A DNA stretch of 64,000 bases, from NCBI GenBank assembly GCA_016712405.1, contig JADJRD010000003.1:238501-302500 (forward strand), given 5' to 3'. Shown piece after piece: positions 24,055 to 32,410 of the stretch; position 1 is the first letter of the stretch, and each line of letters begins with the position of its first letter. The position numbers and the translations under genes were made by a program. The notes below the pieces were generated by a model, which was not told the origin of the DNA, searched no databases, and saw only the letters and a list, made by a program, of their open reading frames with translations. The stretch is from Cellvibrio sp. Lineage in GTDB: Bacteria > Pseudomonadota > Gammaproteobacteria > Pseudomonadales > Cellvibrionaceae.

Positions 24055-26511
24055 ATGAAAGTTATTTTAAGGCTAATGTGCTTGCCGATTATTTTAATCT
24101 CTGCTCAATTGATGGCTACGGAAAATAGACTTTGGTATTCAAAGTCTGCCGGTTTATGGGAAGAAGCCTTGCCTTTGGGTAATGGTCGTTTGGGTGCGAT
24201 GGTTTACGGCGATGTGCTGAATGAAAATATTCAGTTAAATGAAAGCACCTTTTGGGCGGGTGGGCCGCATAACAATCTCAATCCCGCGGCGTTAAAGGCA
24301 TTGCCTGAACTTCGCCGTTTGTTGGATGAGGGAGAATACCTCGCCGCTGAAAAACTCTCGGAGAAAACGATTGCTAGTCCCGGGCCAAATGGTATGCCCT
24401 ATCAAACAGCCGGCAATTTACATCTGCAATTTCCAGGTCATGAAATTTATCAGGATTATTATCGCGATTTGAATCTGGATAATGCTGTCGCCACAACTCG
24501 TTATAAAGTGAAAAATGTAACCTATACCCGCGAAGTGTTTGCCTCATTCGTGGATCAAGTTATTGTGATTAAATTAACGGCCAGTAAAGTTGGCCAATTA
24601 AATTTTTCGGCAAAACTTTCACATCCAGCCAATATGAAGTTGTCTGTGCAAAAAAATACCTTGGTAATGCAAGGTGTCTCCAAGGATCATGAAGGCGTTA
24701 AAGGTCAGGTTAACATCACGTCACTTGCCAAAATAATCACTCAGGGTGGTAGTGTTAAAGCATCGGACAAAAATGTTTCAGTGGAAAACGCTGATTCAGC
24801 TTTGATTCTGATTTCAATGGCAACCAATTTTATTAATTATCATGATATCAGTGGTGATGCGGATCAGCGCGCGCAGAATTATCTGGACAAAGCAGAAATA
24901 TTATTCGCGGCTGATTATGAACAACGCAAAAAAGTACACAGTGATTTTTACCGCCATTATTTTACTCGCGTGCAATTGGATTTGGGTGCGAATGATTTTG
25001 CCAAAGAACCTACGGATAAACGTATTCAATTGTTTTCAACCAGACACGATCCTCAGTTAGTGAGTTTGTATTTTCAATTCGGTCGATATTTATTAATTTC
25101 CTCATCACAACCGGGCGGTCAACCCGCTAACCTGCAGGGCATTTGGAATCATCGACAAGATCCTGCATGGGATAGCAAGTACACATTGAATATCAATGCA
25201 GAAATGAATTACTGGCCATCTGAGGTGACCAATCTCACTGAATTGAATGAACCTTTTATCAGCATGATTAAAGATCTTGCGCAAACTGGGCAGGAAAGCG
25301 CATCCAAAATGTACGGCGCTCGTGGTTGGATGGCGCATCACAATACCGATATTTGGCGAACCACTGGCGGTGTTGATTGGGCATGGTCAGCCTGGCCGAC
25401 GAGCAATGCCTGGTTGAGTCAACATTTGTGGGAAAAATATTTATATTCCGGTGACAAACAATATCTTGCGAGTATTTATCCAATATTGAAATCGGCTTGT
25501 GCTTTTTACGAAGATTTTTTAGTGAAGGATTCAAAAACCGGTTGGCTGATAGTCACACCTTCCATGTCACCCGAAAATGCACCTAAAGCATCAGGAACGA
25601 AAATCGCTGCGGGAGTGACTATGGATAATCAATTAGTGTTTGATTTATTTTCCAACGGTATTAAAGCGGCGGAAATATTGAAGACTGATAAAAAATTGAT
25701 TCCCGTTTGGAAAAATATTTTGCAACACTTACCACCCATGCAAATTGGTCAATATCACCAGCTTCAGGAGTGGATGCAGGATTGGGATGATCCACATGAT
25801 AATCATCGGCATATTTCACATCTGTATGGGCTTTATCCCAGCAATCAAATATCACCATTACGCACACCGGATTTATTTTCGGCTGCGCGTGTGACTATGG
25901 AACAAAGGGGTGATCCTTCCACGGGTTGGTCGATGAATTGGAAAATTAATTTGTGGGCGCGGTTACTTGATGGTGATCGTGCATTGAAATTAATTCGAGA
26001 ACAAATTAAACCGGCCGGATTGAAAGAAAATGATTTTACTCAAGCCGGTGGAACTTATCCCAATATGTTTGATGCGCATCCCCCTTTTCAAATTGATGGT
26101 AATTTTGGATTTACATCGGGGGTGGCGGAAATGTTGGCGCAAAGTCATGATGGTGCGGTGCATTTATTACCTGCATTGCCACAAGCCTGGCCGGAAGGTG
26201 AGGTAAAAGGTTTGGTGATGCGGGGTGGATTTGTGGTGGATATGCGTTGGTCAAAAGGGCGGGTGACTGAATTAACTGTTCATTCGCGCTTGGGGGGGAA
26301 TTTACGTTTGAGGAGTTATTCGACTTTACCGTCTCCCCTTGGGTTTAAGGTTGTATTGGCTAAGGGTGATAATCCCAATCCCTTTTATTTACAGCCCAGC
26401 GTTAAGCCTGCAATTAATCATTCTCACAAGCAATTACCAAGATTATCTTTGGATGGCAGTCACTTGATAGATGTCAGTACTAGGGCGGGTCAAACCTATC
26501 ACTGGCAGTAG
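24055..26511 (+). CDS. GH95 alpha-L-fucosidase (or alpha-galactosidase)
   Basis: 818 residues. A signal peptide (VILRLMCLPIILISAQLMA) is followed by the GH95 N-terminal beta-domain (LWYSKSAGLWEEALPLGNGRLGAMVYG, LNESTFWAGGP) and an (alpha/alpha)6 barrel: PANLQGIWNHRQDPAWDSKYTLNINAEMNYWP, TPSMSPENAP with the likely acid Glu507, HISHLYGLYPSNQI, IDGNFGFTSGVAEML. These are strong signatures. Family members release alpha-1,2-fucose or alpha-L-galactose from xyloglucan or glycans, mostly in the periplasm. The ATG at 24055 gives a proper signal peptide, unlike the in-frame codon 34 residues upstream. Confidence 0.93.
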   Translation: MKVILRLMCLPIILISAQLMATENRLWYSKSAGLWEEALPLGNGRLGAMVYGDVLNENIQLNESTFWAGGPHNNLNPAALKALPELRRLLDEGEYLAAEKLSEKTIASPGPNGMPYQTAGNLHLQFPGHEIYQDYYRDLNLDNAVATTRYKVKNVTYTREVFASFVDQVIVIKLTASKVGQLNFSAKLSHPANMKLSVQKNTLVMQGVSKDHEGVKGQVNITSLAKIITQGGSVKASDKNVSVENADSALILISMATNFINYHDISGDADQRAQNYLDKAEILFAADYEQRKKVHSDFYRHYFTRVQLDLGANDFAKEPTDKRIQLFSTRHDPQLVSLYFQFGRYLLISSSQPGGQPANLQGIWNHRQDPAWDSKYTLNINAEMNYWPSEVTNLTELNEPFISMIKDLAQTGQESASKMYGARGWMAHHNTDIWRTTGGVDWAWSAWPTSNAWLSQHLWEKYLYSGDKQYLASIYPILKSACAFYEDFLVKDSKTGWLIVTPSMSPENAPKASGTKIAAGVTMDNQLVFDLFSNGIKAAEILKTDKKLIPVWKNILQHLPPMQIGQYHQLQEWMQDWDDPHDNHRHISHLYGLYPSNQISPLRTPDLFSAARVTMEQRGDPSTGWSMNWKINLWARLLDGDRALKLIREQIKPAGLKENDFTQAGGTYPNMFDAHPPFQIDGNFGFTSGVAEMLAQSHDGAVHLLPALPQAWPEGEVKGLVMRGGFVVDMRWSKGRVTELTVHSRLGGNLRLRSYSTLPSPLGFKVVLAKGDNPNPFYLQPSVKPAINHSHKQLPRLSLDGSHLIDVSTRAGQTYHWQ

Positions 26512-26558
26512 ATAGTTAATGTTTATCAGTCTTGGCGATCAAAACTTCTCTCCAGTGA

Positions 26559-26587
26559 TTGCTCTTGGCTGGCTCGGTGTGTAAAAT
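26559..26587 (+). promoter_or_regulatory. Sigma-70 promoter of rplM-rpsI
   Basis: TTGCTC at 26559-26564 and TAAAAT at 26582-26587 are separated by 17 bases, 78 bases before the rplM start. The leader that follows contains a short hairpin (CCTCC...GGGGG region) and could host L13 autoregulation, but that is not shown. Confidence 0.5.
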
Positions 26588-26664
26588 CCCGCCTCCCTCA
26601 AATTGGGGGAATTTATTTATGGTGCATTTGCGCCAAATATCATCCATCCCTAGGCAGGAATAAC

Positions 26665-27093
26665 ATGAAGACATACGTTGCCAAACCAGAAGCCGTAGTG
26701 CATGACTGGTACATAGTGGATGCGGCCAATAAAACCCTTGGTCGTTTATCTGCGGAGATCGCCTCGCGCTTGCGCGGCAAACATAAGCCTGAATTCACCC
26801 CACACGTTGATACTGGCGATTACATCGTCGTTATTAACGCTGCAAAAGTGCGTGTTACAGGCCGTAAAGCCACTGACAAGATGTATTACCATCACACCAA
26901 TCATCCTGGTGGGATCAAGTCAATCAGCTTTGACAAGTTAATCCAAAAAGCGCCTGAGCGCACCATTGAAACTGCCGTTAAAGGTATGTTGCCAAAAGGT
27001 CCTTTGGGTTATGCCATGATCAAGAAGCTGAAAGTCTATGGCGGAAGCGAACATCCACACACTGCACAACAGCCTAAAGTGCTGGATATCTAA
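26665..27093 (+). CDS. rplM: 50S ribosomal protein L13
   Basis: uL13, 142 residues, the normal length. MKTYVAKPEAVVHDWYIVDA, LGRLSAEIASRLRGKHKPEFTPHVDTGDYIVV and YHHTNHPGGIKSIS are family signatures. It binds 23S rRNA early in 50S assembly. It is the first gene of the rplM-rpsI operon with an 11-base gap to rpsI. Confidence 0.98.
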   Translation: MKTYVAKPEAVVHDWYIVDAANKTLGRLSAEIASRLRGKHKPEFTPHVDTGDYIVVINAAKVRVTGRKATDKMYYHHTNHPGGIKSISFDKLIQKAPERTIETAVKGMLPKGPLGYAMIKKLKVYGGSEHPHTAQQPKVLDI

Positions 27094-27104
27094 GGGGAAT
27101 AAAC

Positions 27105-27497
27105 ATGTCTGCAACTCAATATTACGGTACTGGTCGTCGCAAGACCTCAACCGCTCGCGTGTTTATCACTCAAGGTACTGGCAAGATCAGCATTAACGAT
27201 CGCACCATTGAAGAATATTTTGGTCGTCCGGTTGCACGTATGGTTGTTATGCAACCGTTGGAATTGGTCGATATGGTTGGCAAGTTTGATGTGACTGTCA
27301 CCGTTACTGGTGGTGGTAGCTTTGGTCAAGCTGGTGCAATTCGCCACGGTTTGACTCGTGCATTGATGGAATATGATGAAGCTCTTCGTTCTGATTTGCG
27401 TAAAGCGGGTTACGTGACTCGCGACTCTCGCGAAGTTGAACGTAAGAAAGTTGGCTTGCGTAAAGCACGTAAGAGACCACAATACTCCAAACGTTAA
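27105..27497 (+). CDS. rpsI: 30S ribosomal protein S9
   Basis: uS9, 130 residues. YYGTGRRKTSTARVFI opens the protein and RKKVGLRKARKRPQYSKR closes it; the C-terminal Ser-Lys-Arg tail reaches the P-site tRNA. A ribosome binding site AGGGGAA lies just upstream of the ATG. It is followed by a strong terminator. Confidence 0.98.
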   Translation: MSATQYYGTGRRKTSTARVFITQGTGKISINDRTIEEYFGRPVARMVVMQPLELVDMVGKFDVTVTVTGGGSFGQAGAIRHGLTRALMEYDEALRSDLRKAGYVTRDSREVERKKVGLRKARKRPQYSKR

Positions 27498-27541
27498 TCA
27501 TTATTTTTGTGGATTTATTGTCCACCAATTGATGATTATCC

Positions 27542-27578
27542 AAAACGCTCAAGCATTAACTGGCTTGGGCGTTTTTTT
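27542..27578 (+). terminator. Intrinsic terminator of rplM-rpsI
   Basis: Stem AACGCTCAAGC / GCTTGGGCGTT (one G-T pair) with an 8-base loop and a T7 run. Confidence 0.88.
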
Positions 27579-27625
27579 ATGTCTAAAATCTTAGGTTTAT
27601 AACCCAGAGTAATTTGTGGTTATTC

Positions 27626-27654
27626 TTGTCAGCAAGGCGTGAATTCTTTACCAT
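27626..27654 (+). promoter_or_regulatory. Candidate sigma-70 promoter of the bc1 operon
   Basis: TTGTCA (27626-27631), 17-base spacer, TACCAT (27649-27654), about 105 bases before petA. Confidence 0.45.
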
Positions 27655-27759
27655 TGCCCGCCTTTTGTGGGACTCGCCAATATTATTAATGGTTTGCAGT
27701 TTTACGTGTAAAACGACAGATGGCAGCCAGCCTTTCAAGCTCTAGGGGAGAAAAACGTC

Positions 27760-28350
27760 ATGAGTAATGACGCAGTAAATAAGACTCGCCGCAATCTCAT
27801 CATTGGCACTTCAGTAGTGGGTGCAGTAGGTGCAGTGGGTGCAGCAGTACCGTTTGTTGGATCTTGGTATCCAAGTGCCAAGGCCAAGGCGGCCGGTGCT
27901 CCGGTGAAAGTGAATATCAGCAAAATTGAGCCCGGTGCGATGATCACCGTTGAGTGGCGAGGAAAGCCGGTTTACGTCGTAAGACGAACTCAGGCAGCAT
28001 TGGATGGTTTGAAAAAGGTTGAGGGCTTGTTGAGTGATATTCAATCAGAAAAATCGACTCAACCTCAATATGCAAAAAATCCTGAGCGCGCCGTTAATAA
28101 AGAATTTGCGATTTTATTGGGTATTTGTACCCACTTGGGATGTGCGCCCATGTTTCGCCCAGAGGTAGGCGCAGCAGATTTGGGTGGCGATAAATGGCAG
28201 GGTGGTTTTTTCTGTCCGTGCCATGGCTCTAAGTACGACTTGGCTGGTCGGGTCTATTCTGGTATGCCCGCGCCATTAAACTTGGAAATTCCACCACATA
28301 AATACGAGAGCGAATTTGTCGTCGTAATCGGTGAGGAGCAAGAGGCCTAA
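27760..28350 (+). CDS. petA: Ubiquinol-cytochrome c reductase, Rieske iron-sulfur subunit
   Basis: 196 residues. A Tat-type N-terminus (NKTRRNLIIGTSVVGAVGAVG) doubles as the membrane anchor. The Rieske 2Fe-2S cluster is bound by CTHLGC near residue 125 and CPCHGSKYD near 150. It takes electrons from ubiquinol and passes them to cytochrome c1 in the bc1 complex. The stop is 1 base from the next start codon, indicating coupling. Confidence 0.96.
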   Translation: MSNDAVNKTRRNLIIGTSVVGAVGAVGAAVPFVGSWYPSAKAKAAGAPVKVNISKIEPGAMITVEWRGKPVYVVRRTQAALDGLKKVEGLLSDIQSEKSTQPQYAKNPERAVNKEFAILLGICTHLGCAPMFRPEVGAADLGGDKWQGGFFCPCHGSKYDLAGRVYSGMPAPLNLEIPPHKYESEFVVVIGEEQEA

Positions 28351-28351
28351 T

Positions 28352-30604
28352 ATGAATTGGTTAACAGGTTTATGGCAGTGGGTTGACGATCGTCTTCCCG
28401 TTCAGCGCGCTTGGGATACTCACATGGGCAAGTATTATGCGCCCAAGAATTTCAATTTCTGGTACTTCTTTGGTGTTTTGTCATTAATGGTGTTGGTAAA
28501 CCAGCTAGTGACTGGCATCTGGCTGACGATGTTTTATACCCCAACCGCTGAAGGGGCGTTTGCGTCAGTAGAGTACATAATGCGAGATGTCAGTTATGGC
28601 AATATCTTGCGTTACATGCACTCAACCGGTGCCTCTGCATTCTTTATTGTGGTTTATCTCCACATGTTCCGCGGCATGATGTACGGATCCTATAAAAAGC
28701 CACGTGAGCTGGTCTGGATTTTTGGCATGTTCATCTATTTGGCTTTGATGGCTGAAGCTTTTATGGGCTACGTCTTGCCTTGGGGGCAAATGTCTTACTG
28801 GGGTGCTCAGGTGATTGTGTCCTTGTTTGGTGCTATTCCCGTCGTAGGTGATGGATTGGTTGAGTGGATTCGCGGGGATTACCTGATTTCCGGTGCAACC
28901 TTAACCCGCTTTTTTGCGCTACATGTTGTCGCTTTGCCAATCGTATTGCTGGCGTTAGTGGTGCTGCATATCCTCGCTTTGCATGAAGTGGGTTCAAACA
29001 ATCCTGATGGCGTTGAGATCAAAAAGACCAAAGATGAAAATGGAATCCCGTTGGATGGCGTTGCTTTCCATCCTTACTACACAGTCCATGATTTAATTGG
29101 TATCTGTGGTTTCCTGTTTGTCTTCTGTTATGTGTTGTTTTTTACTCCTGAAATGGGTGGCTTTTTTCTTGAGTTGGCAAACTTTGAAGAAGCGAACAAC
29201 CTAAAGACTCCTACTCATATTGCCCCGGTTTGGTATTTCACCCCCTATTACGCAGTATTGCGGGCGGTGACGCTTGAGATTGATTTGGGTGTTTTCACCT
29301 TAACGGCGAAGTTCTTGGGTTTCTTGGCGATGGTAGCGGCGATTGTGATTCTGTTTTTCTTGCCATGGTTGGATCGTAGCAAGGTGAAATCTTTGCGTTA
29401 TCGCGGACAAATTACTCGTCTGATGTTGTTGGCTTTTGCATCCATGTTCGTGATTTTGGGTTATTTGGGAGTTAAAGCACCCACAGAAGGCAGAACCTTC
29501 TTGTCGCAAATTGCCACCACATTCTACTTTGCTTATTTCGTGACTATGCCTGTCTGGACAAATCCCGATAAGTCCAAAGCCAAGTCACTGACCTCCTGGA
29601 TTTTGTGTGGTGTCTTTGCTGTTATTTTTGCCGCATTTGCAATCAATTATACGTTTGGCGAGAAGTATTCTGAGTCACACATTCCAGTGCTGATCACGAG
29701 CTTGAGTGTATTGTTGGCGATTATTTTCGCTGCGTTGCCGGTTATGGCATCGCGTGATGATGATGGTACTGAGCCCACCCGTACTCAAGCAAAAGGTTTA
29801 CCCGCGTATCTTGTGTTGGCTGGTGTTGCCTTCTTTGCTTTGTTGGCGGTAATTCCAATTAAGGCTGTTGCCAGTGAAAGCGCTTTTAGTTGTGGTGCTA
29901 TTCCTTGTGATGCCATGGAACCTGATTTGGCTGACAAGCCTTCACTGCAACGTGGTGCCAAATATTTTGTGAACTACTGTATGGGATGTCACTCAGCAAA
30001 ATATTCTCGGTTTGAGCGGGTTGCAGATGATCTGGAAATACCGCATGAATTGATGGAAGGTAATTTGGTTCAGGGTGGTCAGCGTATTGGTCAGTTGATG
30101 GAGATATCCATGAAGCCCCAACAAGCCAAAGTCTGGTTTGGTGTGACGCCGCCTGATCTTTCATTGGTTGCACGTTCTCGTTCACCTGAGTGGATTTACA
30201 CCTATCTGCGTAACTTCTACCAAGATGACACGCGTCCTTGGGGTGTGAATAATCGTGTTTTCCCAAATGTGGGTATGCCACATGCTTTGATTGGGCCGCA
30301 AGGCTTGTTGGAGTGTGGTGCAGGTCCCAAGTTTAATCATGATGGTAGTGTTGAGCGTGATCAAACCGGGCAGCCAGTACTGGATGAGCATTGTGGCGGA
30401 TTACATGAAGGTAAAGTTAAAGGCAGTATGACAACAGCTGAGTTTGATGAGGCTGTATATGATCTGACTAACTTTTTGGCTTATGTCGCTGAACCTGCTG
30501 CATTGCAACGCAAACAAACCGGTAAATGGGTCTTGGGATTCCTGGTGATTCTTTCCATATTTGCCTATTTTCTGAATCGTGAATTTTGGAAGGATGTTCA
30601 CTAA
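28352..30604 (+). CDS. petBC: Cytochrome b - cytochrome c1 fusion of the bc1 complex
   Basis: One frame of 750 residues holding two subunits that are usually separate in Gammaproteobacteria. Residues 1 to about 405 are cytochrome b: haem ligands in RYMHSTGASAFFIVVYLHMFRG and RFFALHVVALPIVLLALVVLH, and Qo motif PVWY. Then come two extra membrane helices, a charged linker (SRDDDGTEPTRTQAKG) and a further helix that acts like the c1 signal, followed by cytochrome c1 with CMGCH (haem c) and VFPNVGMPHAL (Met ligand), ending in a C-terminal anchor. No stop, homopolymer break or internal start is visible at the junction. Start 28352 has GAGGAG upstream. Confidence 0.93.
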   Translation: MNWLTGLWQWVDDRLPVQRAWDTHMGKYYAPKNFNFWYFFGVLSLMVLVNQLVTGIWLTMFYTPTAEGAFASVEYIMRDVSYGNILRYMHSTGASAFFIVVYLHMFRGMMYGSYKKPRELVWIFGMFIYLALMAEAFMGYVLPWGQMSYWGAQVIVSLFGAIPVVGDGLVEWIRGDYLISGATLTRFFALHVVALPIVLLALVVLHILALHEVGSNNPDGVEIKKTKDENGIPLDGVAFHPYYTVHDLIGICGFLFVFCYVLFFTPEMGGFFLELANFEEANNLKTPTHIAPVWYFTPYYAVLRAVTLEIDLGVFTLTAKFLGFLAMVAAIVILFFLPWLDRSKVKSLRYRGQITRLMLLAFASMFVILGYLGVKAPTEGRTFLSQIATTFYFAYFVTMPVWTNPDKSKAKSLTSWILCGVFAVIFAAFAINYTFGEKYSESHIPVLITSLSVLLAIIFAALPVMASRDDDGTEPTRTQAKGLPAYLVLAGVAFFALLAVIPIKAVASESAFSCGAIPCDAMEPDLADKPSLQRGAKYFVNYCMGCHSAKYSRFERVADDLEIPHELMEGNLVQGGQRIGQLMEISMKPQQAKVWFGVTPPDLSLVARSRSPEWIYTYLRNFYQDDTRPWGVNNRVFPNVGMPHALIGPQGLLECGAGPKFNHDGSVERDQTGQPVLDEHCGGLHEGKVKGSMTTAEFDEAVYDLTNFLAYVAEPAALQRKQTGKWVLGFLVILSIFAYFLNREFWKDVH

Positions 30605-30649
30605 AACCCATCGAAACTCTTTTCTATGATTGAGTTTCTGTTAGTCTGG

Positions 30650-30678
30650 CGGGCGGCTTAGGTCGCCCGTTTTGTTTT
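30650..30678 (+). terminator. Intrinsic terminator after the bc1 operon
   Basis: Stem CGGGCG / CGCCCG with an 8-base loop followed by TTTTGTTTT. It lies between the b-c1 gene and sspB. Confidence 0.65.
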
Positions 30679-30715
30679 GGCTGTTTATTGATTCCATGTA
30701 TGCCGGAATACTCCT

Positions 30716-31135
30716 ATGACAATGACTTCAACACGTCCCTACATGCTTCGTGCTATTTACGAATGGTTAGTTGATAACGCCTGTACTCCGCAAATTTTGG
30801 TTGATGCACATGTTCCAGGTACACAAGTTCCGCAGCAGTATCTGGATAAGCATGGTCATATTCTATTAAACATCTCGCCTACTGCAGTGCAAGATTTCTG
30901 TATGGATCTTACTGCTGTCTCTTTCAACGCTCGATTTGGTGGCGTTCCTCATCGTTTATATATTCCGTGCTCGGCTATTCAAGGTATTTACGCTCGCGAA
31001 AATGGTCAGGGCATGATGTTTGGGCCAGAATCCATGGAGCCACCAGAGCCGCCTGTAGCTCCGCCACCCGTCACTACATCTTCTGATAAAAATGTTACTA
31101 GCTTGAAACGTCCCGGATTGCGGGTTGTGAAATAA
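30716..31135 (+). CDS. sspB: ClpXP protease specificity-enhancing factor SspB
   Basis: 139 residues. SspB tethers ssrA-tagged proteins to ClpXP. RPYMLRAIYEWLVDNACTPQILVDA opens the fold, LNISPTAVQDF and SFNARFGG line the tag-binding groove, an acidic/proline linker follows, and the end RPGLRVVK is the ClpX-binding tail. The usual upstream partner sspA is absent: only about 110 bases with a terminator separate this gene from the bc1 operon. Confidence 0.93.
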   Translation: MTMTSTRPYMLRAIYEWLVDNACTPQILVDAHVPGTQVPQQYLDKHGHILLNISPTAVQDFCMDLTAVSFNARFGGVPHRLYIPCSAIQGIYARENGQGMMFGPESMEPPEPPVAPPPVTTSSDKNVTSLKRPGLRVVK

Positions 31136-31188
31136 GGCTCTAAAAAATTAGATGACCGATTAACGACAAAATGATGACAATTTTATGT

Positions 31189-31206
31189 TTGTCATCAGAG
31201 TGTCAT
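31189..31206 (+). promoter_or_regulatory. Pho box of pstS
   Basis: TTGTCAT and GTGTCAT, two PhoB half-sites separated by 4 bases, 80 bases before the pstS start. A -10-like TAAATT begins at 31217, 10 bases downstream, the expected spacing for a PhoB-activated promoter lacking a -35. Confidence 0.75.
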
Positions 31207-31285
31207 ATTTGTTTTGTAAATTGAGTCTATCGAAAACGCCTACGGTTTCGACATTTCCTTTATTTATCACAAATTGGAGCGCTCT

Positions 31286-32256
31286 ATGAACGCTATGAAA
31301 ATTATCAAAAACCTGGTGTTGGCAGGTTCTATGGTTTGTGTTGCCGCAGTACAAGCAGCGGTTGATGCCAACTTACCTGAATATAAAGTTACCAGTGGTG
31401 TATCCGGCAATGTGAACTCAATCGGTTCAGATACCCTCAACAACCTCATGACGTTATGGGCAGAAGATTTCAAAAAACTTTACCCTAATGTGAATATTCA
31501 AATTCAAGGCGCAGGTTCATCAACTGCACCACCAGCACTGACCGAAGGTACTTCTAATTTCGGGCCTATGAGTCGCGAAATGAAATCAGAAGAGATTCAA
31601 GCATTTGAAGCTAAGTTTGGTTACAAGCCGACAGCTGTGCCTGTTGCAATCGACGTGTTGGCTGTTTATGTGAACAAAGATAACCCAATCAAAGGTTTAA
31701 GCTTGCAACAAGTTGATGCGATTTTTTCAGCAACTCGCAAGTGTGGCGGTGAAAAAGATATAGTTCGCTGGGGCGATTTGGGCTTAACCGGTGCTTGGGC
31801 TAATCGTGATTTCACTGTATACAGCCGTAACGCGGTATCGGGAACCTACGGTTATTTCAAAGAAGTTGCTTTGTGTAAAGGTGATTTCAAATCCAGTATC
31901 AACGAACAACCAGGTTCTTCTGCGGTAGTTCAAGGTGTCACCAGTTCAATAAATGGTATTGGTTATTCAGGTATTGGATATGTGACTTCTGGTGTGCGTG
32001 CATTGCCTCTGTCGAAAAAGACGGACAGCCTTTTGTAACTGCTGAAGCTTCGCATGCATTGGATGGTACTTATCCGCTGTCTCGTGTCTTGTATGTTTAT
32101 ATCAACAAAAAGCCCAATCATCCTGTAGATAAGATGCAATTGGAGTTTTTGAAGATGGTTTTATCCAAACAAGGCCAAGAAACTGTGGTAAAAGATGGAT
32201 ACATTCCATTACCTGCCTCAATGGTAACTAAAGCCTTAGCTGATTTACAAAAATAA
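31286..32256 (+). CDS. pstS: Phosphate-binding protein PstS, frame broken in an A tract
   Basis: Periplasmic phosphate-binding protein of the PstSCAB importer. The signal peptide (IIKNLVLAGSMVCVAAVQA) and body (NSIGSDTLNNLMTLWAEDF, QGAGSSTAPPALTEGTSNFGPMSR) are normal to residue about 240, where the frame stops at 32038 after LSKKTDSLL. One extra A in the A5 tract at 32015-32019 gives LSKKDGQPFVTAEASHALDG and continues to 32256, a 323-residue protein of expected size. So the gene is probably whole. ATG 31286 follows GGAG. It is preceded by a Pho box and ended by its own terminator. Confidence 0.92.
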
Positions 32257-32271
32257 GACGTGAATTGGTTT

Positions 32272-32301
32272 AAAAAGGGCAAACGGATGTTTGCCCTTTT
32301 T
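32272..32301 (+). terminator. Intrinsic terminator after pstS
   Basis: Stem AAAAAGGGCAAAC / GTTTGCCCTTTTT with loop GGAT, ending in a T run. It uncouples abundant pstS from pstCAB. Confidence 0.85.
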
Positions 32302-32342
32302 ATTCACAATAAAATCATTTCAGTAATGTGACAGTCAATTAT

Positions 32343-32360
32343 TTGTAACAAAACTGTCAT
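32343..32360 (+). promoter_or_regulatory. Pho box of pstC
   Basis: TTGTAAC and CTGTCAT separated by AAAA, followed after 10 bases by a perfect -10-like TAATAT (32371-32376). This gives pstCAB-phoU its own PhoB-dependent promoter, downstream of the pstS terminator. Confidence 0.78.
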
Positions 32361-32410
32361 TTTCGGTTGTTAATATGCTCTCGCCAATTCGCATGACGGT
32401 AGAGAGTAAT

